Assembly: GCA_025062325.1 (NCBI GenBank)
Contig: JANXAL010000071.1
Location: 1 to 64,000, forward strand
DNA: 64,000 nucleotides
Reading direction: 5' to 3'
DNA from: Roseiflexus sp.
Lineage (GTDB): Bacteria > Chloroflexota > Chloroflexia > Chloroflexales > Roseiflexaceae
Below are positions 26,074-34,336 of the stretch, in pieces. The notes below the pieces were generated by a model, which was not told where the DNA came from, searched no databases, and saw only the letters and a list, made by a program, of their open reading frames with translations. The translations under genes and the position numbers were made by a program. The number at the start of each line of letters is the position of its first letter. The first letter of the stretch is position 1.

Positions 26074-27147
26074 ATGACTGACGCCCCGCCGTCCCTCAAA
26101 GAACTCTACGACAAAGCGAACGCCGAGCTGGAAAAAGCGCGCCGCGAACTAAACGAGATTGAGGTGCTCCTACGGCAGACCTCGAACGAAGTCGAAAAGC
26201 TGCAGCAGCGCGAACTGACCGTCTCGAACCGTTTACGCGATCTGGATGTCAACATCGATCGCTACAGCAAAGCCGACATAAAGAATTTTTATGCGTCTGC
26301 CCAGGAAGTGCAGATGCGCCTCCTGACGATGCGGAACCAACTGGAGCAGCTCCAGTACCGTCAGCAGGCAACCAAGCAACGCCAGAGTCTCTTGTTCGAA
26401 CTGATCACCGCCCTTGAACCACACCTCGGTGCTGCTACACCTGCTGGCAACAGCGGAGGGATGGTAGGAAGCGACCAGTTGATCGCCGATATCATTCAGG
26501 CGCAGGAGAAAGAGCGTCTCCGCATCTCGTTACAGATGCACGATGGTCCCGCCCAGTCGATGAGCAACCTGGTGCTCCGCGCCGAAATCTGCCAGCGGTT
26601 GCTCGACCGCGACCCCGAAATGGCGCGTGCGGAATTGAGTGCTCTCAAGAATGCGATCAATGCGACCCTCCAGGACACGCGCCGTTTCATCTTCGACCTG
26701 CGTCCCATGATCCTCGACGATCTTGGACTGGCGCCGACCCTGCGCCGGTATGTACAGCAGGTCAGCGAGAAGAACAAACTCGAAATCAATCTGATGGTGC
26801 AGAACCTGGATATGCGGCTGCCATCGCACTACGAAGTTGCCATCTTTCGCTTCATCCAGGAAGCGCTCAACAACGTCATCAAGCATGCCAATGCTTCTCA
26901 GGCGCGCGTGCTGGTCAGCGTCCGCGACGATCTTGGCGGGAAGCGCATGATCCACGTGTCGGTCGAAGATGATGGCAGCGGGTTCCACGTTAGCGAGGTG
27001 CTGTCCGACGAGAGCGGAAGGCGGAATATGGGCATCGCCACCCTGCGCCAGCAGGTCGAAACGCTTCTCCGCGGCGAATTCGGCATCGAAAGCGCCATTG
27101 GGCGCGGCACACGCGTCGAGGCGCTTATTCCGCTGCCTGTGGGTTAG
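26074..27147 (+). CDS. Cytoplasmic DegS/LiaS-like sensor histidine kinase, orphan
   Basis: A 357-residue soluble protein. Residues 1-110 are a long coiled coil, as in Bacillus DegS. The HisKA_3 helix carries LQMHDGPAQSMSN with His 156. The HATPase domain has FIQEALNNVIKHANAS (N box), VEDDGSGF, and MGIATLRQQVETLLRGEFGIES. No membrane segment or response regulator gene adjoins it, so its partner lies elsewhere. The stop codon TAG (27145-27147) falls inside a heptamer array, which also encodes the final glycine. Its neighbour downstream is a Flp pilin gene with its own promoter. Confidence 0.88.
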   Translation: MTDAPPSLKELYDKANAELEKARRELNEIEVLLRQTSNEVEKLQQRELTVSNRLRDLDVNIDRYSKADIKNFYASAQEVQMRLLTMRNQLEQLQYRQQATKQRQSLLFELITALEPHLGAATPAGNSGGMVGSDQLIADIIQAQEKERLRISLQMHDGPAQSMSNLVLRAEICQRLLDRDPEMARAELSALKNAINATLQDTRRFIFDLRPMILDDLGLAPTLRRYVQQVSEKNKLEINLMVQNLDMRLPSHYEVAIFRFIQEALNNVIKHANASQARVLVSVRDDLGGKRMIHVSVEDDGSGFHVSEVLSDESGRRNMGIATLRQQVETLLRGEFGIESAIGRGTRVEALIPLPVG

Positions 27148-27191
27148 GGGTTAAGGGTTAACTTTTTTCTAACTCCTAACCCCTAACCCCC
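27142..27191. repeat. Inverted heptamer arrays (GGTTAGG / CTAACCC) forming a hairpin
   Basis: Three units (GGTTAGG, GGTTAAG, GGTTAAC; 27142-27162), six T, then CTAACTC, CTAACCC, CTAACCC (2769-27189 in the same 7-base phase). The two arms are complementary, so the transcript could form a long hairpin directly at the kinase stop codon, which lies in the first unit. It could end the kinase transcript. The units resemble telomere words only by chance. Confidence 0.75.
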
Positions 27192-27277
27192 ATTATTCAT
27201 TACACTGCCCAAAAGTCCCATCACTCAATGAGAAAGCATTCACGCAGTACCGCATTTTTTTTGGGACTGATTGCCTA

Positions 27278-27306
27278 TTGAGGACCAGAGATTGCGTGTC
27301 TATACT
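27278..27306 (+). promoter_or_regulatory. Promoter of the Flp pilin gene
   Basis: TTGAGG (27278-27283) and TATACT (27301-27306) with a 17-base spacer. The transcript would carry a leader of about 40 bases with an AGGAGG ribosome binding site at 27341-27346. Confidence 0.65.
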
Positions 27307-27354
27307 GTAATCGTGGTTTGTATAGTTCAACCCACATTCAAGGAGGTTTCTGCA

Positions 27355-27513
27355 ATGGTTCGCAGCTTTTTCGCCAAGGAAGAAGGTCAGGGTCTGGTTG
27401 AGTACGCGCTGATCCTCGTGCTGATCGCCATCGTCGTCATCGGTATTCTCACCCTGCTCGGCAGCCGCGTCAGCCAGGTCTTCAGCCAGATCAACAGCGG
27501 TCTGAGCCGCTAA
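27355..27513 (+). CDS. Flp/Fap-type pilin subunit
   Basis: A 52-residue prepilin starting at the ATG at 27355 behind a strong AGGAGG. Cleavage is expected after G11, leaving mature QGLVEYALI with the Glu+5/Tyr+6 pair that defines Flp pilins, then one hydrophobic helix and a short polar tail. Flp pilins assemble into tight-adherence (Tad) fibres; the Tad assembly genes and prepilin peptidase are not in the window. It has its own promoter and terminator, as expected for an abundant structural protein. Confidence 0.93.
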   Translation: MVRSFFAKEEGQGLVEYALILVLIAIVVIGILTLLGSRVSQVFSQINSGLSR

Positions 27514-27537
27514 GTCGCAGTTCGTTCACGTCGGACG

Positions 27538-27572
27538 ATCACCCCCCTGGGTTATCCAGGGGGGTGATTGTT
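27538..27572 (+). terminator. Rho-independent terminator of the pilin gene
   Basis: A perfect 13-bp stem (ATCACCCCCCTGG, 27538-27550, with CCAGGGGGGTGAT, 27556-27568), a 5-base loop GTTAT, and a T-rich tail (TGTTTTA). It lies 25 bases past the pilin stop and just before the convergent HAD gene's stop at 27578. Confidence 0.85.
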
Positions 27573-27577
27573 TTATG

Positions 27578-28273
27578 TCACTCAGCCAGGATCGCTGCCA
27601 GCGCCGCCTCTGTGTCGGCGAGGTTGGGGAGCGCTGCATCGGGTGCGTGGGCGCGCAGTTCCTCAACGCTGAACGGACCGGTCGCAACCGCCACGACCCG
27701 CGCGCCAACTGCGCGTGCACAGGCAATGTCGTTCGGCGTATCCCCGATCACCACGATATCGGCATTGGCGAAGGCGCGCCCATAGCGCTGTGCAGCGCGT
27801 GAAGCCGCGATCAGCGGGAGATCGACCCGGCGCGGGCTATCACTGCCATACGCGCCGCTGTCGAAGTCGAAGAATTCCGCCAGCCCCATCAAATCGAGCT
27901 TGAGCCGCGCAACCGGCGCCAGGTTGCCCGTCAGCAGCGATTGCACGACGCCCTTCGCGCGCAGACGCTGCAGAACGTCGACTACCCCCTCGAGTACGCG
28001 CCCGCGTGCGCGAAACACGTCTGCCCACTCGTTGAGGATCGTGAGATACGTGGCGGTAAACACGTCCAGTTGGCTGAGCAATTCCTCTGCCGGTCGGTCG
28101 GGAAAGGTTTCAAGGATGATCTGCTGATCGGTTTTTCCGGCATAGGCGCGCCGCTCATTGTCGAATGGACGACCATACACGCGCGTCATGGCAGCGCGCA
28201 TCGCTTCGCCAGCGACGCCACCGCTGTACAGCAGCGTGCCGTCAATGTCCCACAGGATCAATTTGTGCATCAT
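27578..28273 (-). CDS. HAD-superfamily hydrolase, phosphoglycolate-phosphatase-like
   Basis: A 231-residue protein. Motif I LWDIDGTLLYSGG supplies both catalytic aspartates; a helical cap follows, then motif II SLLTGNLAPVARLKL, a lysine/arginine region, and motif III VVIGDTPNDIACARAVGA. The layout is that of subfamily I HAD phosphatases such as Gph. Substrate unknown. Its ATG overlaps the stop of the upstream membrane-protein gene (ATGA at 28270-28273), so the two are co-translated. An alternative start is the second Met. Confidence 0.9.
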   Translation of the reverse strand: MMHKLILWDIDGTLLYSGGVAGEAMRAAMTRVYGRPFDNERRAYAGKTDQQIILETFPDRPAEELLSQLDVFTATYLTILNEWADVFRARGRVLEGVVDVLQRLRAKGVVQSLLTGNLAPVARLKLDLMGLAEFFDFDSGAYGSDSPRRVDLPLIAASRAAQRYGRAFANADIVVIGDTPNDIACARAVGARVVAVATGPFSVEELRAHAPDAALPNLADTEAALAAILAE

Positions 28274-29055
28274 TGCGGTTGTTGCGATGGCTGATACCGC
28301 GGCGCCGGCGGCGCAGGCGGGATCGGGTCAAGTCCAAGCACAGGCGCGAGCGGACCGACCAGTCGATCCACCAGCCACCCCAGACGCTGGAATTGCGGAC
28401 CGAGTTCCGTATCCTTGAGCGGAATCTCTACCGGTACATTGAGGCGTACTGGAATAGTCACATTATCGAGCGGAATGTCCATCTTGAGCGCGATGCGCAG
28501 CGGCGTGCCGGCGGGAAGCGTCAGGCGAATATTGTTGGCGCGCAGCCGGTTGCCATTCCCAAGATCGATGTCAGCGCCGCTCAACTGCAGCGGCACCGGT
28601 TCTACCAGTGTGACAGTCGTCTGTTGGTCAACCGGAACGACTACACCGGCGTCTTTCAACGGCAGTGGTTGATCGATCGGAATGGTGGTGCGGATCGTAG
28701 CACCCTGCAGACCCGCAACGATGCTGCGCAGTTCGGCGACATTATCGGCGGCGAACCCCTGCCCAAGCACAGCGGTCGAGACAATCTGCTGACGCCATTG
28801 AATGATAAACCCGACCAGCAACAGCACAACCGTCAGGAGCGCAATGTTGATGACAAACGACGTGACAATCAACGCCTTCCAGAATGGCGTCAGGCGCGAT
28901 CCCCGCTGTGGTTGCTTCCTTTCTGCCTGTGCCTGCGTCTGAGTGCGCAGTCGGTCCAACAACGACGCCGAACGCTGGCGCGGCGCCAGTGATGAAGATG
29001 AGGTATTCGACGACTGAAGGTCGGATGTGGCGCGACGGGTCTGCGTATCAGCCAT
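28270..29055 (-). CDS. Single-pass membrane protein of unknown function
   Basis: A 261-residue protein starting at the ATG at 29055, preceded by an excellent AAAGGAGG ribosome binding site. Residues 1-55 are polar and basic, with serine and glutamine runs; residues about 58-84 form one transmembrane helix. The outside portion has repeated short strands of the pattern IPxDxxxPV (IPIDQPLPL, PVDQQTTVTL, IPLDNVTIPV, VPVEIPL), ending in a proline-rich tail. I do not recognise a family. The segment spacing suggests a beta-rich outer-facing domain. It is co-transcribed with the HAD gene from its own promoter and lies behind the RsbW-like gene. Confidence 0.7.
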   Translation of the reverse strand: MADTQTRRATSDLQSSNTSSSSLAPRQRSASLLDRLRTQTQAQAERKQPQRGSRLTPFWKALIVTSFVINIALLTVVLLLVGFIIQWRQQIVSTAVLGQGFAADNVAELRSIVAGLQGATIRTTIPIDQPLPLKDAGVVVPVDQQTTVTLVEPVPLQLSGADIDLGNGNRLRANNIRLTLPAGTPLRIALKMDIPLDNVTIPVRLNVPVEIPLKDTELGPQFQRLGWLVDRLVGPLAPVLGLDPIPPAPPAPRYQPSQQPQ

Positions 29056-29112
29056 CTGGAAGCCTCCTTTGTGTGCAAGGTTGTGACGGCGGCGCAAACG
29101 TATACCGTCGCC

Positions 29113-29141
29113 AGTATATACCACCGTATGTGGTAAAGCAA
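29113..29141 (-). promoter_or_regulatory. Promoter for the membrane-protein/HAD pair
   Basis: On the minus strand TTGCTT (29141-29136) and TATACT (29118-29113) are 17 bases apart, about 60 bases before the ATG at 29055. This allows the pair to be expressed apart from the upstream anti-sigma-type genes. Confidence 0.6.
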
Positions 29142-29151
29142 GACCTGACCT

Positions 29152-29595
29152 CTACTTTTTCTTGACCAGTCTCCAGCAGTTGTACCCGCTACGGGTTCGC
29201 CGGTAATGCAGCGAGTCGAGCGCCGAGCGTGCGATAAACAGACCATACCCGCTTTCCGGCAGCTTGGCAATGTCGGTCTCATTGCCGGGTGCGTCAGGAG
29301 CGAAGGAGATTGGTTCGTACGGTGCGCCCTGATCGATCACGAGCGCTTCGACACGATCAGGAAACAGGCGCAACCGTACCCATAACGGTCGCTCAGTTGC
29401 ATCGGGCGGATATGCGTGACGCAACCCGTTTGCCGCCACTTCTGCCAGCGCCGTTGTAAAGAGATGTCGCCACGACTCTGAGGGCAGTTGATGGAAAGAT
29501 GCAACGTCTTTCCAAAAGCGTTCGATCATATCGTGGATCGCATCGAGTCCCTCATTCAGCGTCTGCGTGGCGACGTAGGCTTCAATCAGCAGCAA
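29152..29595 (-). CDS. RsbW-like serine kinase / anti-sigma-type regulator
   Basis: A 147-residue HATPase_c (GHKL) protein. The N box is ALAEVAANGLRHAY, followed by VEALVIDQGAPYEP and the glycine region ESGYGLFIARSALDSLHY. These match RsbW/SpoIIAB-type kinases that phosphorylate a STAS partner and, when free, sequester another protein such as a sigma factor. It overlaps the STAS gene by 14 bases, so the two are coupled. No sigma factor gene is nearby, so the protein it holds may be something else, for example part of the cellulose synthase cluster. Confidence 0.88.
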   Translation of the reverse strand: MLLIEAYVATQTLNEGLDAIHDMIERFWKDVASFHQLPSESWRHLFTTALAEVAANGLRHAYPPDATERPLWVRLRLFPDRVEALVIDQGAPYEPISFAPDAPGNETDIAKLPESGYGLFIARSALDSLHYRRTRSGYNCWRLVKKK

Positions 29596-29935
29596 TCTGG
29601 GAGTAGCCAGCGCGCGCCTCCTCGATCGTTTCGTAAGGTCGCAAGATCCGCTCTAGCATGGTCAGGTTGAGTAACGTGCGCACCTGATGATTGGCGCGTG
29701 CAATCCGCAGGTCGCCGCCTGCCTGTCGCGCAGCCTTCAGTCCGCTGATCAATGCGCCAAGTCCGGAACTATCGACGAAACTCACGCGATCCAGATCGAA
29801 GATCAACTGTCGGTGACCGCTGGCGATCAGTTCAGCCAGTTGCTGTTTGACCTCCGGCGCTGTCAACAGGTCGAGACGACCGTCCATTCGCACGACAGTG
29901 ATTCCATCATCGCCGGGTTCGCTCTGCAGTGCCAT
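29582..29935 (-). CDS. STAS-domain anti-anti-sigma-type protein
   Basis: A 117-residue STAS protein. The phosphoacceptor serine is in RVSFVDSSGLGAL (Ser 56 or 57), and the preceding LIFDLD strand and following ISGLKAARQAGG helix are typical of RsbV/SpoIIAA. Dephosphorylated STAS protein would bind the RsbW-like partner encoded next and release whatever it holds. The receiver-PP2C protein encoded at 34337 is the obvious candidate phosphatase. Confidence 0.92.
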   Translation of the reverse strand: MALQSEPGDDGITVVRMDGRLDLLTAPEVKQQLAELIASGHRQLIFDLDRVSFVDSSGLGALISGLKAARQAGGDLRIARANHQVRTLLNLTMLERILRPYETIEEARAGYSQIAAD

Positions 29936-29994
29936 GGTATGCTCCCAATCGGGGTTTGGGATCCGCTCGTACTGTCGCCGCCTGGTTTTCTCAA

Positions 29995-30013
29995 GGCGGG
30001 TCTGAGACCCGCC
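29995..30013. repeat. Palindrome GGCGGGTCT-G-AGACCCGCC
   Basis: A perfect 9-bp inverted repeat around a single G, between bcsA and the STAS gene. A longer relative, with the same TCTGAGA core, lies at 61549-61571. It may serve as a terminator or regulatory hairpin after bcsA, but is evidently a dispersed word. Confidence 0.6.
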
Positions 30014-30040
30014 CGTACAGAATAGCGTCGTGAATTGGAG

Positions 30041-32077
30041 TTACGCTGCCGTCGCCGCGATTAGCGTTGGCTGTTCCCGCTCCTCTGGTTGGTAGAGCGC
30101 TGCGTCGATCACAACGCTCAACATGAGCAAATCATACCCGATCCAGAAAACGTTGACCAGGGTTGGTATTCCGTCCGTTTGAATGCCGAGCGCCAGGCGC
30201 GTCAGCCCCCAGATTGCTGCCAATGTCAGCAGCACCATCGTAATGACCTGGATGCGAACTAGGCGCAGTTGTCTCCAGATGTGCATTCCTCCCTGGCGCA
30301 CCTTGGGCGTTACGACGAACCCCAGCGGCCGTCCAGCGTAGACGTTGCCGATGGCGCTGATCACCGCCTGAATCCAGAGCGGAAAGAGCGCCAGGCTGTA
30401 CTGGCGTCCGCGCCAGGTGGCCCGCTTCCACCCCGCGACGGCGAAGACCAGTTCGTTCGTTATCAGATATGGAACGAGCCGCCAGAAGAACTCTTCCGCC
30501 TGCGTGCGCACCGGCAGCATGCCAAAGATCAGGTACAAAATCGGGGCGGACAGGTAGATGACACTGAAGAATCCCGACAGATAACTCCACATCGTGGCAA
30601 AGTACATCAGGCGCTGCCCCAGGCGCAACCCTGGCGCAAAGAGCGGGTTTTCCCGCAGCATCACCTGGATGGTGCCCTGCGCCCAGCGGAGGCGCTGCTG
30701 GAGCGCAGAGCGCAGGTCCTCCGGCGCCAGTCCGCGCGCCAGGATTTCGTCGTGGTAGACCGATCGCCATCCGGCTGCGTGGAGCCGCATGGCGGTCGCC
30801 ATGTCTTCGGTGACCGAGATGGTCGCTATGGGCATCACTGGCTGCGCTTCATCGGCGCGGTCAACATCCACCGCCAGCAGGAGCTCGCGTACGGCGGCGA
30901 TGGCAGCCAGCGGCGAGCGTTCGCGTATCGTCAGTTCGCGCAGGATGGTTTCATCATCAAGCGACCAGCTGAGGTTGGTAGTCAGGTCCTCGTCCTTGTC
31001 GAGACCCGGGATGGTCGCCACCTCTGCGCGCAGGCGCGCCAGGTCTTCGGCAACGAGCGGACGCGCCGCTGCGGCAGCACACTGCTGGAAATACCAGGTC
31101 ACCTCCTGGATCGGTCGCCCCTCCCGCAGCATCCGCCGACTCGTGCGCACTGCCGCCTGAAGATCATTGATTGCCGACCGTATAGCGCTATCTTCCAGGG
31201 TCTGCACCTGTCGGGCAGCGCGGCGCAAGAGTGCGTTGGCGGTGCGCAGGGCGCGCTGCACGCGCAGTTCCAGGTCGCGCACGTAGTTGGCGATTCCGAT
31301 CTGCATAAGCGCTTCGCGCCGCAGCACGGCGTTGGAACCGCAGAAGAACGCGGCATTCCAGCCATCCTTCCCCTGCATGATCGGTCCGTAGAAGAGCGGC
31401 GCCTGACTGCCGAGCGGATCATCAGGCGGGACATTGTAAAACCACTGCGGCGTCTGCACTAGCGCCACGCGATCGTCGGCGAAGTAGCCCAGCGTGCGAT
31501 CCAGAATGTCGGGCGATGGGATTTGATCGGCATCCAGCACCAGGATAAACTCGCCATTCGTCTGGCACAGCGCATTGTTCAGATTGCCTGCTTTGGCGTG
31601 GCGTTGCTTCCCCCTCCATTCCTCGGAACGCACCAGATACCCGATGCCGATTTCCTCCGCCATCGCGCGCATCGCTGGCGAGTCGCCATCGTCGAGCAGA
31701 TAGGTGCGGTGCGGGTAGCGAATATCCCGCGCAGCGATGGCCGTTCTACGCACGATCTCCACCGGTTCGTTGTAGCAGGTGATAAAGACATCAACGGTAG
31801 CATTGGGAGGAGGAGGGGGAGGCTCACCACGTTGTTTCAGTCGCCAGAGGGTCAACCCGAATAGCCAGGCATCGATGTAACTGTACGTTTCAGCAATGAC
31901 CAGACCAATGGCGATGGGCCAGGCTGCCCAGTTGATAGTGGCAGTGTAGCGCCAGCTTAGGTACAGAAAGCCAAGCAACAAATTAGCGACAACCAGAATG
32001 CGCAGCAGCCCCAGGCGCAATTCCGCGCGCAGGTCGGGGTCGGCAGGCAGCACCGCTTGCACAAAGCGATTCATCAT
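30041..32077 (-). CDS. bcsA: Cellulose synthase catalytic subunit-like protein (BcsA) with large insertion, no PilZ
   Basis: A 678-residue processive GT2 membrane enzyme. Two N-terminal helices (about 22-80) precede the GT domain, with YLLDDGD (129-132), VLDADQIP (182-184), TED (423-425), and QQRLRW (460-465), the complete cellulose synthase signature. C-terminal helices run to about residue 665. In ordinary BcsA the segment from FFCGSNAVLRREAL to TED is short; here about 150 mostly helical residues (about 263-416) are inserted. The protein ends without a PilZ domain, so c-di-GMP activation is not expected. It overlaps bcsB by ATGA. The product is a beta-glucan by family; another polysaccharide is possible. 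Confidence 0.9.
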   Translation of the reverse strand: MMNRFVQAVLPADPDLRAELRLGLLRILVVANLLLGFLYLSWRYTATINWAAWPIAIGLVIAETYSYIDAWLFGLTLWRLKQRGEPPPPPPNATVDVFITCYNEPVEIVRRTAIAARDIRYPHRTYLLDDGDSPAMRAMAEEIGIGYLVRSEEWRGKQRHAKAGNLNNALCQTNGEFILVLDADQIPSPDILDRTLGYFADDRVALVQTPQWFYNVPPDDPLGSQAPLFYGPIMQGKDGWNAAFFCGSNAVLRREALMQIGIANYVRDLELRVQRALRTANALLRRAARQVQTLEDSAIRSAINDLQAAVRTSRRMLREGRPIQEVTWYFQQCAAAAARPLVAEDLARLRAEVATIPGLDKDEDLTTNLSWSLDDETILRELTIRERSPLAAIAAVRELLLAVDVDRADEAQPVMPIATISVTEDMATAMRLHAAGWRSVYHDEILARGLAPEDLRSALQQRLRWAQGTIQVMLRENPLFAPGLRLGQRLMYFATMWSYLSGFFSVIYLSAPILYLIFGMLPVRTQAEEFFWRLVPYLITNELVFAVAGWKRATWRGRQYSLALFPLWIQAVISAIGNVYAGRPLGFVVTPKVRQGGMHIWRQLRLVRIQVITMVLLTLAAIWGLTRLALGIQTDGIPTLVNVFWIGYDLLMLSVVIDAALYQPEEREQPTLIAATAA

Positions 32078-34215
32078 CCTCTCCGTCGCGCACGCCCGCG
32101 CACCTGAATGGTCAGCAGAATGACAATCGCACTCAGAAATGCGCCAAGCAGGACTGCCCCGGCGATCTGCCAGCCGGGAAGCCGTTCGAGGAGCGGCGTT
32201 TCGATCTGCGGCGTCAGACTGGACGGTGACGCCATATCGGGAGCAGCGGGACTGGTTTGCGGCGGCGCGCCATTCCGGATCAGCGCAAACGGCCCGCGGA
32301 GTCGTTCGAGCGTTTCGCGCCGTTCGAGCGCAGCAACCCCGACGATAAGGTCTTCTGGCGTGGCGCCGTCAATGATCAATATCCCGGCGCCTTGCTGCCA
32401 GGGGGAAGGACCCAGGAACAGGCGACATTGACTAGATTCGCCTGGTCGGTACACTGCCGATGGCGGAGTAGTGAAGCGATCCGGCTGGCGAGCGATCGCT
32501 TCGGCGCTCAGCGTATTGCGTTCAGCTCCGCCAATGAGGATGAGATGACGTCCACTGCGTTCATGCACCTGATCGGCGGTAATCAGGCGTGGCGGCGCCA
32601 GACCATCGGTGTCCGCCCAGCGACCGAGCGCCGCCATCAGACGCAGCGCTGCGGCAAGTTCCTCCACAGCAGGCTGCTGCGGCAACACGACATCCAGCGG
32701 CAGCGACGCATTAATGCCCAGCAGTGGCGCCGGGAAACGCCCTAAGTCGAAGGCTGTACTGACGCTGTGCGGAAGGCGCCATGCCGATGTAGGGAGTAGC
32801 GTTGCGCGCAAGCTCTCGCCATCAATGACGGCGCATCCCGTTTCTGCCGGATCGAGAAACAGGCGTACCGTCAGATCGAGATGACGCACTGTTCTGCCAT
32901 CTAGCGTAGCAGTCAATAGATCAGCAGGTAGTGCAAAGGTGTAGCGCTGCGGATGCGCTCCGCTCATCTGAAGCGGTTGCGCTCCCAGATCGATGCCGTT
33001 GACGCTGACCGCAATCCACGACGTGTCTCGACGCGCCGCCGGGGTCGTTTCCACGTCGAGGGTCAGCACGCCGCCATCGCGCAGTTGCCAGCCAGCGGGC
33101 CGAGCGAATGCCAGGTCGATTCGGTGCTCGCCAGGGCCGCTGACAGTGCGGGATAGTATGCCGAGTTGGGCGAAACTGGCAGCGCCGTTCATCCAGGGCA
33201 ACGCTACTGGCGCAGGTACGGGCGCATCAGTCACTGCCACATACGCGCCATCCAGCAACGTGCGCCGCTCAGGATCATTCAGCGCTTGGGCAGCAAGGCG
33301 CACCGCTGCTGGCGTAGCGCCGCTGACGAGCAGACGCGGCGCACCGCCTTCAGCCAATGCTAGCACGCCGTGACCATCGGGGATAGGAACGCCTGCAAGG
33401 GTCACGGCGCGCCCATTCCAATCGACCGCGCCCCATGGCAGTATCTGTGCCAGTGCCGGCGCGCTGCCGACAATCACGCTGGCACGGTCGGGAGGCGTCG
33501 TCACCACTTCCAGCCGCGAATTGGCGCGGGTCGCGGCAGCCCGACGTCCCAGTTGAAAGGCGACCAGCCCAGCGGCATCGAGTTCTTCCGGTGATAGTTC
33601 AGCCGGAATGACGAGTGCCAGCGGCGGGCGGTCATCGGGGGGCGGCGCAAACAGCCGGTCGAATTGATCAAGACGATACGCGCCGATCAGCCGAGTTGGC
33701 AGCACCAACTGCGAGTCGCCATGAATGGTTGCCCACAGCGCCGGGTTGCGCGTCTCCTCGCACTCGTCGCGAGTCAGGCGCATATGAAAACGCACCTGGA
33801 CAAAGAATCCTTCGCCGCCAAAGACCGAAAGCGGCAGCGGAACTCTCAGCATGGCACGGTTGCGGGTTTCGGGAGTCAGGCGCACGCTTTGCACCGACAG
33901 GCCATTGACAACGATCGTCATGGTCGAGCGTTCGGGTTCGAGCAATGGCGAATGACTGTAGACCAGCTCTAGACGTGCGCCTTCGAGTGGCTCTTCGCCT
34001 GCGGGGATCGGGAAGAAATAGTCTAGACTGCCATACATCGTCCGTGCCGTCCGATCGCCGTAGCCAAGATCGGCGAAGCGGTAGGCGGCGGACGGCGCTT
34101 GCGTTGCAGCCAGAGTTCTGGAAGGCGCAGCGACAACCGTGAGTGCGCTCAGGATCAGCAGCGCTAACGCCAGGTGCGGACGATTATAGGTTTGATATCT
34201 TCGAACAGTGTGCAT
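32074..34215 (-). CDS. bcsB: Cellulose synthase subunit BcsB-like
   Basis: A 713-residue protein starting at the ATG at 34215, with a signal peptide (LALALLILSALTVVAAPSRTLA); the frame to 34287 adds an unlikely extension. Two carbohydrate-binding-like and flavodoxin-like segments follow the BcsB pattern, including RLTRDECEETRNPALWATI and the later ETGCAVIDGES, whose cysteines may pair. A C-terminal membrane anchor (about 680-702) ends in a basic tail. In proteobacteria BcsB guides the nascent polymer through the periplasm and its anchor docks on BcsA. In this probably single-membrane organism it would sit outside the cell membrane. Confidence 0.88.
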   Translation of the reverse strand: MHTVRRYQTYNRPHLALALLILSALTVVAAPSRTLAATQAPSAAYRFADLGYGDRTARTMYGSLDYFFPIPAGEEPLEGARLELVYSHSPLLEPERSTMTIVVNGLSVQSVRLTPETRNRAMLRVPLPLSVFGGEGFFVQVRFHMRLTRDECEETRNPALWATIHGDSQLVLPTRLIGAYRLDQFDRLFAPPPDDRPPLALVIPAELSPEELDAAGLVAFQLGRRAAATRANSRLEVVTTPPDRASVIVGSAPALAQILPWGAVDWNGRAVTLAGVPIPDGHGVLALAEGGAPRLLVSGATPAAVRLAAQALNDPERRTLLDGAYVAVTDAPVPAPVALPWMNGAASFAQLGILSRTVSGPGEHRIDLAFARPAGWQLRDGGVLTLDVETTPAARRDTSWIAVSVNGIDLGAQPLQMSGAHPQRYTFALPADLLTATLDGRTVRHLDLTVRLFLDPAETGCAVIDGESLRATLLPTSAWRLPHSVSTAFDLGRFPAPLLGINASLPLDVVLPQQPAVEELAAALRLMAALGRWADTDGLAPPRLITADQVHERSGRHLILIGGAERNTLSAEAIARQPDRFTTPPSAVYRPGESSQCRLFLGPSPWQQGAGILIIDGATPEDLIVGVAALERRETLERLRGPFALIRNGAPPQTSPAAPDMASPSSLTPQIETPLLERLPGWQIAGAVLLGAFLSAIVILLTIQVRGRARRRG

Positions 34216-34336
34216 GGATGTGTGCTCTGCGAAGGAATAGAAGCGTTGTGAAGAGATATGGAACGCTGTTTGCGTTTTGCAATGCATAGGGAGCGCCGTC
34301 GCAATGCAACAGCGCTACCGCAGCGCCGTCGATATT

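Noticed and set aside
27142-27191. Telomere or replication origin
   Set aside because: TTAGGGG-like units are part of the 7-bp-array family; there is no DnaA-box cluster and no sign of a linear end.
30269-31462. Plus-strand 397-residue frame inside bcsA
   Set aside because: The bcsA gene on the minus strand has all cellulose synthase motifs; the opposite frame is rich in His, Arg and Gln, as expected for a shadow.
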